NCBI GenBank assembly: GCA_016705955.1 | Contig: JADJKO010000004.1 | Span: 248,001 to 312,000 of the forward strand | DNA: 64,000 bases | Reading direction: 5' to 3' | Source: Flavobacteriales bacterium | GTDB lineage: Bacteria; Bacteroidota; Bacteroidia; Flavobacteriales_F; PHOS-HE28 | In this document: positions 1 to 8,252 of the stretch, piece by piece | Numbering within the stretch: the stretch's first letter is position 1 | Layout: every line of letters starts with the position of its first letter | The notes under the pieces: model-generated | The model's database searches: none | Seen by the model: only the letters and a program-made list of their open reading frames with translations | What the model was told of the DNA's origin: nothing | Program-made: the position numbers and the translations under genes

Positions 1-377
1 AGCAGATCATCATGCACCATCACGCGCATACCGGGCTTCACGCTATCCACGTGCATTTCCACTTCGGCGCTGCCATACTCGAGGTCGTACTTCGTGCTCA
101 CGGTCTTCCACGGCAGCTTGCCCTTCTTGCGCACGGTGAGGAAGGGGACGCCCAACGCGAGCGCGAGCGGCATCCCGAAGAGGAAGCCACGGCTCTCGAT
201 CCCGGCGATCGCGTCGATCGGGTTGTCCTGCAAGGCTTCGCGGAATCCTTCCGTGATGGCACGACAGAGGATCGGATCCTCCAGCACAGGGGTGATGTCG
301 CGAAAGAGGATCCCGGGTTTGGGGAAATCGGGGACCGCGCGGATCGTCTGCTCCAGTCGGCTACGTAGGGCGGTCAC
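1..377 (-). CDS. apt: Adenine phosphoribosyltransferase, 3' end beyond window
   Basis: Converts adenine and PRPP to AMP in purine salvage (cytosolic). The minus strand reads about 125 residues from a GTG at 377. It begins with a typical Apt N-terminus (segment AVPDFPKPGILFRDITPVL), followed by GIESRGFLFG and VRKKGKLPWKT, the conserved adenine and PRPP regions of the family. The window edge cuts it inside the PRPP motif, just after VMVHDDLL. No ATG fits the family N-terminus, so GTG is chosen. That GTG overlaps the TGA stop of the upstream helix-hairpin-helix gene (GTGA), suggesting translational coupling. Identity is confident; only the exact start and the missing C-terminus are open. Confidence 0.93.
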   Translation of the reverse strand, partial: MTALRSRLEQTIRAVPDFPKPGILFRDITPVLEDPILCRAITEGFREALQDNPIDAIAGIESRGFLFGMPLALALGVPFLTVRKKGKLPWKTVSTKYDLEYGSAEVEMHVDSVKPGMRVMVHDDL

Positions 378-1346
378 TCCAGTGTGAGGTAAGGCGCAAG
401 TTTACGGAAGACCTCTTCGTCCACGAGCGCGCAGCCTTTGATGTCAGCTATCTGCTTGAACAGCCCGTGTTGCGTGCGATATGCAATGAGCGGCTTGGCG
501 ATCTTCCAGCGCGCGTACGGATGCGCGGCAAGTTCTTCCACCGTGCAGGTGTTGATCGGGATGCGGCGGATCATCAAGGTATCGACGACCAGCAATTCCT
601 TCAGTTTGACCACCGCATCTGGCTTGTCCTTCAGGACGAAGACCTCGGCGAGTTGATCGAGCGAATGAAAGCCGCCGAGCATGTCGCGGTATTTCACGAT
701 GCCCCGCGCGAACGAGGGTCCGATGCCGGGCAGGGCGACGAGCGAAAGCGTATCGGCCGTGTTCACTTCCACCTTGCGGAAGGCGGGACGTTCGTAAGCG
801 ATGTATTCCTTCTTCGGCCAGCGCGGGGTTGTGTCGCGCTCGTACTTCGGTCTGTCCGGATAGGCCTGGCGTTCGAAACTGTCCGGCAATAGGATGAAGG
901 GCATCAGCCGCTCCACCTGCTCGGGTCGGAGGCTGTACATCTTCCCCAGATCCTTCTTGGTTCGGAAGCGACCGCCCTTGCTCTTGTAATGTTCCAAGCC
1001 ATCGATCTGGCGATCAGTGAGACCGAGTTGCTTCCATTGGTCGCGGTCGATCGTGTTCCGGATCGAATGGAAAGGGTTCGGCAAGGATCACGGTGGTGTC
1101 CGTCGCATTCCGCGCAGCCATCCAGGCCTCCATCTCTTTGCGGATCGATCCGAGGTTCGCGATCTCGGGTTTGAGGAACCATTGCTGGTGGATGTACCAA
1201 CCCAGCATCCCGAGGAAGAGGATCATGAGGGCGACGGTGCCGCGACGTTCACCGGCGTGTAGTGCGAAGAGATCCTTGAACTGTTCCTTGAATGGCCGAC
1301 GCGCGAAGTCCGCGTGCTCCCGTTGGCGGTCCGTCGGCTTGGCCAT
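374..1346 (-). CDS. Helix-hairpin-helix (ComEA-like) membrane-anchored protein, frameshifted
   Basis: An N-terminal frame (1346 to about 1060) gives a soluble stretch, one membrane segment (VALMILFLGMLGWYI) and then AEPFPFDP. A second frame (about 1058 to 374) continues with NTIDRDQWKQLGLTDRQIDG and two more helix-hairpin-helix units, including VNTADTLSLVALPGIGPSFA. The family normally reads straight from FPFDPNT into the HhH region. One extra G in the CCGG at 1058-1061 explains the break, so I treat this as one gene of about 324 residues. HhH repeats bind DNA backbone nonspecifically; ComEA relatives act in DNA uptake, but the role of this Bacteroidota version is unknown. It lies between rmlD-like and apt on the same strand. 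The TTG at 1084 that opens the second frame is not a credible start. Confidence 0.8.
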
Positions 1347-1388
1347 GACGAAAGATAGCCGGGCGCACGATCCCCCGAACGATCCAAC

Positions 1389-2291
1389 TCATTTCGCCAA
1401 CTGACCGCTCAGGACGGCAAGCCCTTCCTCGAATCCTTTCGGCGCGTATCCCAACTCGCGACGGGCCTTGTCCAGCACGAAACCGGTCCTTGGCGGGCGT
1501 TTGGCCGGTTGACCCAACGAATCGCTCTTCACCGGTGATACCACGGAGGTATCCAACTTGAAGAACGCCCCGACGCGCGTCACCAGTTCCAGGATGCTCA
1601 TGTCATCGGGACCGCTGAGGTTGAAGATGCCCGTGGCACCTCGCTTCGCGATGCGGATGCATCCATCGGCGAGATCTTCGGCCAGGGTGGGCATGCGCCA
1701 TTGATCGTCCACCACCTTGATCGGCTGGCCTTTCTCCAAGGCGCTTTTCGCCCAGAGGACCACATTGCTTCGACTCAATCCTTCGGCGATGCCATAGACG
1801 ATGATGGTGCGCGCGATGGCCCACTTCGCCAGTCCCGCGTTCAACACCAAGCGTTCGCCTTCCAACTTGCTGTGGCCGTAGATGCTCAGCGGCGCAGCTT
1901 CATCCTCTTCGCGGTACGGTCCGTTCTCGCCGTCGAAGATGAAGTCGGTGCTGAGGAAGATGAAGTGGCTGTTGTGTCGCTTCGCGGCGTTCACGAGATG
2001 CTCCGTCGCGGTCACGTTCTGCAGTTTGCACGCGACCGGGTCCAGTTCGCAGGCATCCACATGGGTCATCGCGGCGGTGTGGATCACCACCTCGGGCTTC
2101 ACGCTATCGAAGACCGTGTCCACTTCGACCTGGACTGTGATGTCCATGGCGCGGTACCGATCGCCAAGCGCCTGCGGAGTCCGATCAGCGCCCCGCGAAG
2201 TAGCGATCAATTCCACTGCGGGATCCTTCCGCAACGCGGTGATCAGCTTCTGGCCGAGAAGACCATTGCTACCGGTGATGAGGATGCGCAC
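1389..2291 (-). CDS. SDR family sugar-nucleotide reductase (RmlD-like)
   Basis: Extended short-chain dehydrogenase related to dTDP-4-dehydrorhamnose reductase. The N-terminal Rossmann motif is ITGSNGLLGQ. FLSTDFIFDG and the catalytic YGHSK (YxxxK) follow, and VYG..., FNLSGPD and a C-terminal helical part match RmlD-type proteins. The GTG at 2291 places the first strand (RILITGSNG) at the N-terminus and gives 300 residues, normal for the family. The longer reading up to 2390 adds an unlikely Arg/Pro-rich leader, so I reject it. No other rhamnose genes are adjacent, so the substrate is uncertain. It is divergent from the secreted VWA gene, with about 108 bp between them, and is followed after 42 bp by the helix-hairpin-helix gene. 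Confidence 0.85.
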   Translation of the reverse strand: MRILITGSNGLLGQKLITALRKDPAVELIATSRGADRTPQALGDRYRAMDITVQVEVDTVFDSVKPEVVIHTAAMTHVDACELDPVACKLQNVTATEHLVNAAKRHNSHFIFLSTDFIFDGENGPYREEDEAAPLSIYGHSKLEGERLVLNAGLAKWAIARTIIVYGIAEGLSRSNVVLWAKSALEKGQPIKVVDDQWRMPTLAEDLADGCIRIAKRGATGIFNLSGPDDMSILELVTRVGAFFKLDTSVVSPVKSDSLGQPAKRPPRTGFVLDKARRELGYAPKGFEEGLAVLSGQLAK

Positions 2292-2399
2292 GCGACGAAG
2301 ATGCGGAAGGACCGGGGAAGTTCCATCCGGATCCAACGCACCGATCGAACCTATTCCCCACTCGCGTGTAGAAGTACGCATCACTTCCACACCCGGACC

Positions 2400-4310
2400 A
2401 TGCGATCACCGATCCTCGCCACCCTCCTCTTCTGCACCACCCTCGCGACCCACGCGCAATCCATCAGCGGCAACCTGAACGAGCGCACTTCGCGGAGCGC
2501 CCTGGGCTACGGCAACGTGGACATCTACCGCGGCGATGAACTGATCGCCTCCGTGCTCACCGATCGGGATGGCAACTTCAATGTGCGCTTGGACACCGGG
2601 GCCTACCGTTGCGTGGTCCACTACGATGGATTTGAGTCCGAAACGAAAATGGTCCATGTGAGAGCCGATGAAAAGGTCGATTTCTCGGTGAAGGAGGATG
2701 CGCGGAAGCCACGGCGGGAAAGGAGCGAAGCCATGGGGTCGGGGATCGCTAGGGCGCATGATAAGCCCACGGGCAGGTCCACGTTCGCGACACCTGTTTC
2801 CAAGGTGTACTTGGACATGGACATGCCTTCACCGGGGGAACCGGCCACGGGCTTCTTCGCGGCGGATCCCCGGCGCGTGGTGGAGAAGGAGGTCGGCTAC
2901 GGCGTGCTCACTGCCGGTGAGGTCAACGACTTCGCGAAGTGGACCCTCTGGCAGGACATCGCCGAGAACACCTTGGGAGCCTTGAAAGACCTTTGGGCGA
3001 TCGCACCGACCGGCCGGTACACGCTGGATCTGCAGACCCAACGCGGGCTGCCGATCGCCGATGCCGTGGTCCGCTTGAAACGGAAGGACGGCACGGTGCT
3101 CTTCAGCGCACGCACGGACAACACCGGGAAAGCGGAACTCTGGTCCACCTTGGATGCGAAGGCCGAAAAACCGGGCGGCCGGTTGATGATGGATGTGGAA
3201 TACCAAGGCCGCACCACACGGATCGATCAGGTAATGCCTTTCGAACAAGCGGTGAACCACCTGGTGCTCGATGCTCCCTGCGGGCCGAGCGACAACGTGG
3301 ATGTGGCCTTCGTGGTGGACGCCACCGGGTCCATGCAGGATGAACTCAATTTCCTGACGGCTGAAATGAACGACATCATCTTCCGCTCCAAGCGGATCAG
3401 CGACCAGCTCAACTTCCGCTTCGCGAACGTGTTCTACCGGGACATTGGAAGTGAAGAGGAGTACACCACCCGGAGCATGGATTTCAGCCGCGTGCTCTCC
3501 GCATCGGTCAACTTCATTTCCGACCAAGCGGCCGAAGGCGGCGGTGATACCCCGGAAGCGGTGGAGGTGGCCTTGGATTCGGCGATCAACCACCTGTCGT
3601 GGAGCGCGGATGCCCGTGCGCGGATCATCCTGCTGATCCTTGATGCCGGTCCGCACATCACGCCGGAGATCCAGCAGAAAATGCAGCGTCTTACCCGGCA
3701 GGCGGCGGACAAAGGCATTCGCATCATACCCATCACCGCCAGCGGAACGGACAAAGCCACCGAGTACCTGATGCGCACGCTGGCCTTGGGCACCAACGGC
3801 ACCTACACCTTCCTCACCAACCACAGCGGCGTGGGCAACGACCACATTGAACCCACCACGGACCACTACGACGTGGAGTCCTTGAACGACCTGCTGGTGC
3901 GCGTGCTGAAGAGCTACACCTACATGCCGGGCTGCGACCAACGGATCCCCGAACTGGAACTCGGCTACCCCGACTCGCTGGTGGTGGATCCGCTCACCGC
4001 ACAACGGACGGACACCACCGCCTCAGGACCCATCAACGAATCCACCGGGCTGCCAACGGACTCTGTATCGATCCGCTGGAGCTACTACCCCAACCCGACG
4101 ACCGGGATCGTACACATCACGGCGGATGTGGACATCCCCGAACTGTACGTGACCGACCTCAGCGGGAAGTTGTTGCAACTGGTGAAAGGCGTGAAGGCGG
4201 ACCTCCCGATGCGGATCGACCTGAGCGCGTACGCGACCGGCATCTACCTGATCCGCTATCCGTACGGCAAGGCGTGGTTGAGCGGGAAGGTGGTGTTGCA
4301 GCGGAGTTGA
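2400..4310 (+). CDS. Secreted von Willebrand factor A protein with T9SS type A sorting domain
   Basis: 636 residues. A signal peptide (MRSPILATLLFC...THAQ) precedes a carboxypeptidase-regulatory-like beta domain (about 22-90; VDIYRGDELIASVLTDRDG). A linker and a second beta domain follow. The VWA domain (about 300-500) has a MIDAS-type DATGSM near residue 307 and a GGGDTPEA metal-loop segment near 380. The C-terminus starts at YYPNPTTGIVHI and ends in a type A sorting domain (ATGIYLIRY...VVLQRS). Such proteins are exported by Sec, moved through T9SS and attached to or released from the surface. The VWA fold suggests metal-dependent protein binding. The ATG at 2400 is chosen because it begins the signal peptide; the open frame extends upstream to 1701, antisense to the reductase. 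Confidence 0.88.
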   Translation: MRSPILATLLFCTTLATHAQSISGNLNERTSRSALGYGNVDIYRGDELIASVLTDRDGNFNVRLDTGAYRCVVHYDGFESETKMVHVRADEKVDFSVKEDARKPRRERSEAMGSGIARAHDKPTGRSTFATPVSKVYLDMDMPSPGEPATGFFAADPRRVVEKEVGYGVLTAGEVNDFAKWTLWQDIAENTLGALKDLWAIAPTGRYTLDLQTQRGLPIADAVVRLKRKDGTVLFSARTDNTGKAELWSTLDAKAEKPGGRLMMDVEYQGRTTRIDQVMPFEQAVNHLVLDAPCGPSDNVDVAFVVDATGSMQDELNFLTAEMNDIIFRSKRISDQLNFRFANVFYRDIGSEEEYTTRSMDFSRVLSASVNFISDQAAEGGGDTPEAVEVALDSAINHLSWSADARARIILLILDAGPHITPEIQQKMQRLTRQAADKGIRIIPITASGTDKATEYLMRTLALGTNGTYTFLTNHSGVGNDHIEPTTDHYDVESLNDLLVRVLKSYTYMPGCDQRIPELELGYPDSLVVDPLTAQRTDTTASGPINESTGLPTDSVSIRWSYYPNPTTGIVHITADVDIPELYVTDLSGKLLQLVKGVKADLPMRIDLSAYATGIYLIRYPYGKAWLSGKVVLQRS

Positions 4311-4356
4311 AGCGCTCCTTGTGCCACTTAGTGCGAACGGGCCATCCGTGGCCTGA

Positions 4357-4587
4357 TCACAAGTCCCACACCGTGCTCCTCTTCTTGAACGGATGCTTGA
4401 TCCGCTCCTTGTGCTGGAGGACAAAGGCCATGATGAGGTAGAACACCAAGTGTACCCCGGCCGTGATGAAGCTCAGGTAGATGAAGCTGAGGCGGACCTG
4501 CTCGGTCTTGATGTTGAGCTTGCCCGCCCACCATTCGCATACGCCGAACGCTTGCTTCTCGAACCAGGTCTTGATGGAGGCGATCAT
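4357..4587 (-). CDS. PspC-domain small membrane protein
   Basis: 76 residues from the ATG at 4587 (MIASIKTWFEKQ). The pattern FGVCEWWAGKLNIKTEQVRL followed by one hydrophobic helix (SFIYLSFITAGVHLVFYLIM) is the arrangement of PspC-type proteins, in which a short amphipathic GVC...G segment precedes a membrane helix. A basic tail, HKERIKHPFKKRS, closes the protein. PspC relatives take part in envelope-stress sensing, but the Bacteroidota members are barely characterised, so only the domain is claimed. It converges with the VWA gene and lies downstream of the DUF2851 gene, separated from it by an inverted intergenic repeat. Confidence 0.75.
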   Translation of the reverse strand: MIASIKTWFEKQAFGVCEWWAGKLNIKTEQVRLSFIYLSFITAGVHLVFYLIMAFVLQHKERIKHPFKKRSTVWDL

Positions 4588-4602
4588 GATCGGGTCAGGT
4601 TT

Positions 4603-4686
4603 GCCGCAGAGGCGCAAAGGCGCAGAGTAACGTTGACCCGGGTATCTCTTCTCATTATCTTCTTTGCGACTTGGCGCCTTAGCGGC
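4603..4686. repeat. Imperfect inverted intergenic repeat (GCCGCAGAGGCGC family)
   Basis: The left arm at 4603-4627 begins GCCGCAGAGGCGCAAAGGCG. The right arm at 4662-4686 is its imperfect reverse complement (about 19 of 25 positions). They are separated by about 34 bases that include CCCGGG. The pair fills the gap between the PspC-like gene and DUF2851 and could form a long hairpin in RNA from either strand. Related arms occur near 6.05, 6.18, 7.06 and 8.22 kb. Confidence 0.7.
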
Positions 4687-4699
4687 CGGATTCTTCGAC

Positions 4700-5998
4700 C
4701 TATTTGACGGTGCTCCGCAGCAATTGGTTGCCGATGCCGCAAGATAGACAGCGACGTTTCCCGCAGTATTCGTTCTTCAACTCGATGAGCGCTTGGCCGC
4801 GCGCGGCGGTATCTGCCTTCAGACCCAGCGCGTTCCAGCCGGTGATCAGTGTGTTCTTCTCAGCAGGCAATTGCTCCAACAGGCCCAAGGCGCGGTCGCT
4901 GTAGTCCGGTCGACCCTGGATCCGACCCAATGCAAAGAGCGTGGGAACGACAGCGTTGATGAGGATGTGTTCGGCGCCTGCCCTTCCCAGTCGTTTGGAG
5001 CGAGGAGCGCTCGGCGTGTCGAAGCGGTAGTGATCCGTCCAATAGGCACTGGCCTCCACATCAAGCAGGTCGAGCAGTTCATTCACATTGTCGGTGCCGA
5101 TCAATGCCGAGAAGTCGCCATCGCAACGCATGAGCACTTGCGCGAACTGCGCGATGCGGATGGTCGGGAAATTCACCGGACGCATACGCGCGAACTTCCA
5201 CGCAGCCACCGGAGCAGGACGCAGGCCATGGAGGTGTGCGAGCACGTTGTGCTCTTGTTGCAATTGGCGCGGGTACTCATCCACGAAGTCCACTTGAAGC
5301 AGTCCGGCTTGGCCAAAGAGCAAGGCTTCGGTGCGCACTGCATCATCGCGGTACTTCAACACCACACGCAATGGCAACACGTGTGCGAGCATGCTGAATG
5401 GTTCCGCATTCACCTTCAAACCAAAGGACTTCGCGAGCAGATGATAGATGGTCTCAGATGGATCGTTGTTGAGCTTCCGGTAGAGTGCCTCGACCTCCAG
5501 TGCCTTCCGCTCCAAACGCTCGACCAACACACGCTCCAGCCACGGGCTGATGCGCGCATGATCCACACGATCCAATTGCGATGCGCACGGCACAAAGCCT
5601 TTCCCGCGCATCAAGGACAAATAGAGCGCGATGCTGTCCGTGGAAATGCGCGGGAACAATTCCACCGTCGGCAGGACATGTCCGTTCATCGTTCGTACGT
5701 CCGCGTCATGCTCGTAGACGACATGAAGCACTACGTTCTCGTAGGCGGCGTCATAGCCATGTCCGTGCGCGTTCCATTCGCTGCTTCGGGTGTGTACTTC
5801 CACGGTGCCCGCCCACAGCTGTCCATCGATGCGCACTTGGGCATCCACGAGATCGGGGCCGCTGTCCGGTTGGATCCTTCCCGGTTTCACCACTTCCACC
5901 TCGCGGCCATCGGTGGTGCGCAAGGCGTGTTGCTCGAACATGCGGTTCTCCCAGATGTATTGCAGGAGGTCCTCGCCGTAGGGGAAGGCGGGATCCAA
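4700..5998 (-). CDS. DUF2851 family protein
   Basis: About 432 residues of a conserved Bacteroidota family of unknown function. The family start is recognisable at YGEDLLQYIWENRMFEQ. It is followed by VVKPGRIQPDSGPDLVDAQVRIDG and GTVEVHTRSSEWNAHGH, whose acidic and histidine residues recall a nuclease-like core (inference). The C-terminus carries a cysteine cluster (YCGKRRCLSCGIGNQLL) that could bind a metal. No ATG lies near the family start. TTG at 5998 is the nearest candidate and GTG at 6028 is an alternative. Starts further upstream would run through the inverted repeat at 6046-6200 and are rejected. Confidence 0.78.
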   Translation of the reverse strand: MDPAFPYGEDLLQYIWENRMFEQHALRTTDGREVEVVKPGRIQPDSGPDLVDAQVRIDGQLWAGTVEVHTRSSEWNAHGHGYDAAYENVVLHVVYEHDADVRTMNGHVLPTVELFPRISTDSIALYLSLMRGKGFVPCASQLDRVDHARISPWLERVLVERLERKALEVEALYRKLNNDPSETIYHLLAKSFGLKVNAEPFSMLAHVLPLRVVLKYRDDAVRTEALLFGQAGLLQVDFVDEYPRQLQQEHNVLAHLHGLRPAPVAAWKFARMRPVNFPTIRIAQFAQVLMRCDGDFSALIGTDNVNELLDLLDVEASAYWTDHYRFDTPSAPRSKRLGRAGAEHILINAVVPTLFALGRIQGRPDYSDRALGLLEQLPAEKNTLITGWNALGLKADTAARGQALIELKNEYCGKRRCLSCGIGNQLLRSTVK

Positions 5999-6045
5999 GA
6001 GGATGGAATGTGCGGAGGTGGTTTGCACGCAGGTGAAGGTAGGAG

Positions 6046-6200
6046 CCTCACGCGGAGGCGCGGGGGTCGCGGAGGAACACAATGCATCCACAGATTTCGC
6101 AGATACGCTCGCTACCGCGAGCGAATGCACATTCTTGCGATCATCAATATGGAACGGACCCGAGCGACCTCTCCGCGTCCTCCGCGCCTCCGCGTGAGAC
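6046..6200. repeat. Long inverted intergenic repeat with embedded second repeat
   Basis: The arm CCTCACGCGGAGGCGCGG at 6046-6076 returns as its near-perfect reverse complement at 6169-6200. The loop contains ATCCACAGATTTCGCAGAT (about 6086-6104), a phrase that resembles other short repeats common in bacterial intergenic DNA. The element lies between DUF2851 and pyrF and abuts the pyrF stop. It looks like a second type of the family seen at 4.6 kb. Confidence 0.72.
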
Positions 6201-6208
6201 CTCTTCCT

Positions 6209-7036
6209 CTAAAGCACGCCGCGCTCCCGCAGCTTCCGCTCCATCGCGCGCTGAAGTTCCTGCGCTGCCTTGCGCGCTTGGGGGATCGCCTCCTCTCCTT
6301 TCCCGGCGAAGAGCACTCCTCTGCTGCTGTTGATGAGCAAACCGCCGTCCTTGGTCAACCCTGCATCAAGCACCGCGTTCAGATCACCGCCTTGCGCGCC
6401 AACCCCGGGTACGAGGAAGAAGTGCTCCGGCGCGATCGCGCGCGCTTGTGCGAGGATCTCCGGACGCGTAGCCCCAGTGACGAACATGAGTTCCTCCGCT
6501 GTTCCCCATTCACTAGTACGTTCCATCACCACTTCGAAGAGCCGCTTGCCGTTACCGGTATCGAGGAATTGGAAATCATCGGCGCCTGCGTTGCTCGTGA
6601 TTCCGAGGACGATAGCCCATTTCCCCGGTTGGTGGAGGAAAGGTTCGATACTGTCCTTCCCCATGTAAGGCGAGAGCGTGACGGCATCCACGCCGAGCTT
6701 ATCGAAGAACGCCTCAGCATACTTACGCGCCGTGTTGCCGATGTCACCTCGTTTCGCATCAGCGATGATGAAGCAATCGCCCTTGGTACGGATGTACGCG
6801 ATGGTCGCTTCGAGATCGAGCCAGCCTTGATCGCCCAGTGCTTCATAGAACGCGAGGTTCAACTTGTACGCCACGGCAAGATCGTGCGTCACTTCCACGA
6901 TGGCTTCGTTGAAAGCGCGCACCGGATGGCTCTCCAGCTTGAAGTGCTCGGGTACGAGGTGTACCTCAGTGTCCAGGCCGACACAGAGCAGACTCTTCTT
7001 GCGGCGGATGAGGTTGATGAGTTGGACACGGGTCAT
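6209..7036 (-). CDS. pyrF: Orotidine 5'-phosphate decarboxylase
   Basis: Last step of de novo UMP synthesis (OMP to UMP plus CO2), cytosolic. 275 residues, in line with the longer PyrF subfamily found in Bacteroidota. Visible motifs are the N-terminal LLCVGLDTE strand, YKLNLAFYEALG, the catalytic DAKRGDIGNTA, and the phosphate-binding end LVPGVGAQGGD ... LINSSRG. The ATG at 7036 places MTRVQLINLIRRKKS directly before the first strand. It is followed by the repeat-bearing gap and DUF2851, and preceded by a short repeat (7059-7089) and prfA on the same strand. Confidence 0.96.
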   Translation of the reverse strand: MTRVQLINLIRRKKSLLCVGLDTEVHLVPEHFKLESHPVRAFNEAIVEVTHDLAVAYKLNLAFYEALGDQGWLDLEATIAYIRTKGDCFIIADAKRGDIGNTARKYAEAFFDKLGVDAVTLSPYMGKDSIEPFLHQPGKWAIVLGITSNAGADDFQFLDTGNGKRLFEVVMERTSEWGTAEELMFVTGATRPEILAQARAIAPEHFFLVPGVGAQGGDLNAVLDAGLTKDGGLLINSSRGVLFAGKGEEAIPQARKAAQELQRAMERKLRERGVL

Positions 7037-7058
7037 CGGGCGCGAAGATCAAGAATAC

Positions 7059-7089
7059 TTACCGCAAAGGGCACGAAGGACACAAAGGA
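7059..7089. repeat. Short intergenic repeat, third member of the family
   Basis: TTACCGCAAAGGGCACGAAG, followed by GACACAAAGG, lies between pyrF and prfA. It resembles the CGCAGAGGCGCAAAGG arms elsewhere in 4.6-8.3 kb but has no inverted partner here. Confidence 0.55.
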
Positions 7090-7128
7090 ATGCTGTCCCG
7101 CCGCTAGGTCGATCGATCGCGGTGCGGC

Positions 7129-8210
7129 TCAAAGGCCAGCTTCCGCCTTCAGCTTCTCGGTGCGTTCCGCGAGCTGCAGCGCATCGATCACGTCCTGCAG
7201 ATCGCCGTTAAGGATCTCGGGCAGGTTGTGGACCGTGAGTTCGATGCGGTGATCGGTGACGCGGCTCTGCGGGAAGTTGTAGGTGCGGATCTTGGCGCTG
7301 CGGTCTCCGCTACTCACTTGGCTCTTGCGGTGCGCGGCCACAGCGGCTTCCACTTGGCGCACCTTCTCCTCATAGAGTTTGGTGCGCAGCATCGTCATCG
7401 CTTTCATGCGATTGCCCAACTGGCTGCGCTCGGTCTGGCACATCACCACAACACCTGTTGGAATGTGGGTGAGCCGCACCTTGGTTTCCACCTTGTTCAC
7501 GTTCTGTCCGCCCGCGCCACCGCTTCGTGCGGTCTCCATCTTCACATCGCTGTCCTTGATCTCCACGTCGGTCTCTTCGGCCTCGGGTAGTACGTTCACC
7601 GTGGCGGCACTGGTATGGATCCGACCACTCGCCTCCGTACTTGGTACACGTTGCACACGGTGTACACCGGCCTCGAATTTCAGCACGCCGTAGACACCAT
7701 CCCCGATCACATTGAAGACAACCTCTTTGTAACCGCCCACCGTGCCTTCGCTCACATCGGCCACTTCAATCTTCCAGCCGCGGCCTTCGCAGTAACCCGG
7801 TACATGCGGTAGAGGTCGCCCGCGAAAAGACTTGCTTCATCGCCACCAGTACCCGCGCGGATCTCCACCGTGCAGTTCCGCGCATCGTTCGGGTCCTTGG
7901 GCACAAGCATCATGCGCACCTCCTCCTCCATCGCTTCGATCGCCGTGCGCATCTCGTCGCGTTCGGCACGCGCCATTTCGAGCATGTCGCTGTCCTTCTC
8001 TGTGCGGATCATACGCTCGGCGCCGGAGAGATCATCGTGCAGGCGTTTGAAACGGAAGAAGGCTTCATCGATAGGCTCGAGATCGCGGTAGCTGCGATTG
8101 AGCTCCACGAAGCGCTTCTGGTCGGCGATCACGCTGGGGTCAGCGAGTTGCTTGCCGATCTCCTCGCGACGGTCGTGGAGGGAGGAAAGTTTGGAGAGGA
8201 GGTCTGACAT
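7129..8210 (-). CDS. prfA: Peptide chain release factor 1, frameshifted in this sequence
   Basis: RF1 ends translation at UAA and UAG. The first part (8210 to about 7800) carries the helical domain and the conserved EIRAGTGGDEASLFAGDLYR. The second part (about 7798 to 7129) carries YCEGRGWK..., the codon-recognition region around QRVPSTEASGRIHTSAA and the catalytic GGQ loop (SGGAGGQNVNKVETKVRL). The frames join if one base is restored in the C-run at 7796-7798 (G-run on the coding strand), giving about 360 residues, the normal RF1 size. RF1 is not known to use programmed frameshifting (that is prfB, near its start). A one-base run error is therefore the likely cause, since the gene should be essential. 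Confidence 0.93.
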
Positions 8211-8219
8211 GGGGAAGAA

Positions 8220-8244
8220 GCCGCAGAGACGCGAAGGCGCAGAG
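8220..8244. repeat. Short intergenic repeat, fourth member of the family
   Basis: GCCGCAGAGACGCGAAGGCG followed by CAGAG lies between the purM stop and the prfA start. It is very close to the arm at 4603-4627 (about 22 of 25 positions). Confidence 0.65.
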
Positions 8245-8252
8245 AAATGCCG

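Noticed and set aside
1701..2399. Upstream extension of the VWA gene's frame to 1701
   Set aside because: It is antisense to the RmlD-like reductase; the signal peptide at 2400 marks the true start.
7752..7830. Programmed frameshift in a release factor gene
   Set aside because: Programmed shifting belongs to prfB near codon 25 at a stop codon; this is prfA, the break is near codon 135 and no slippery stop context is present.
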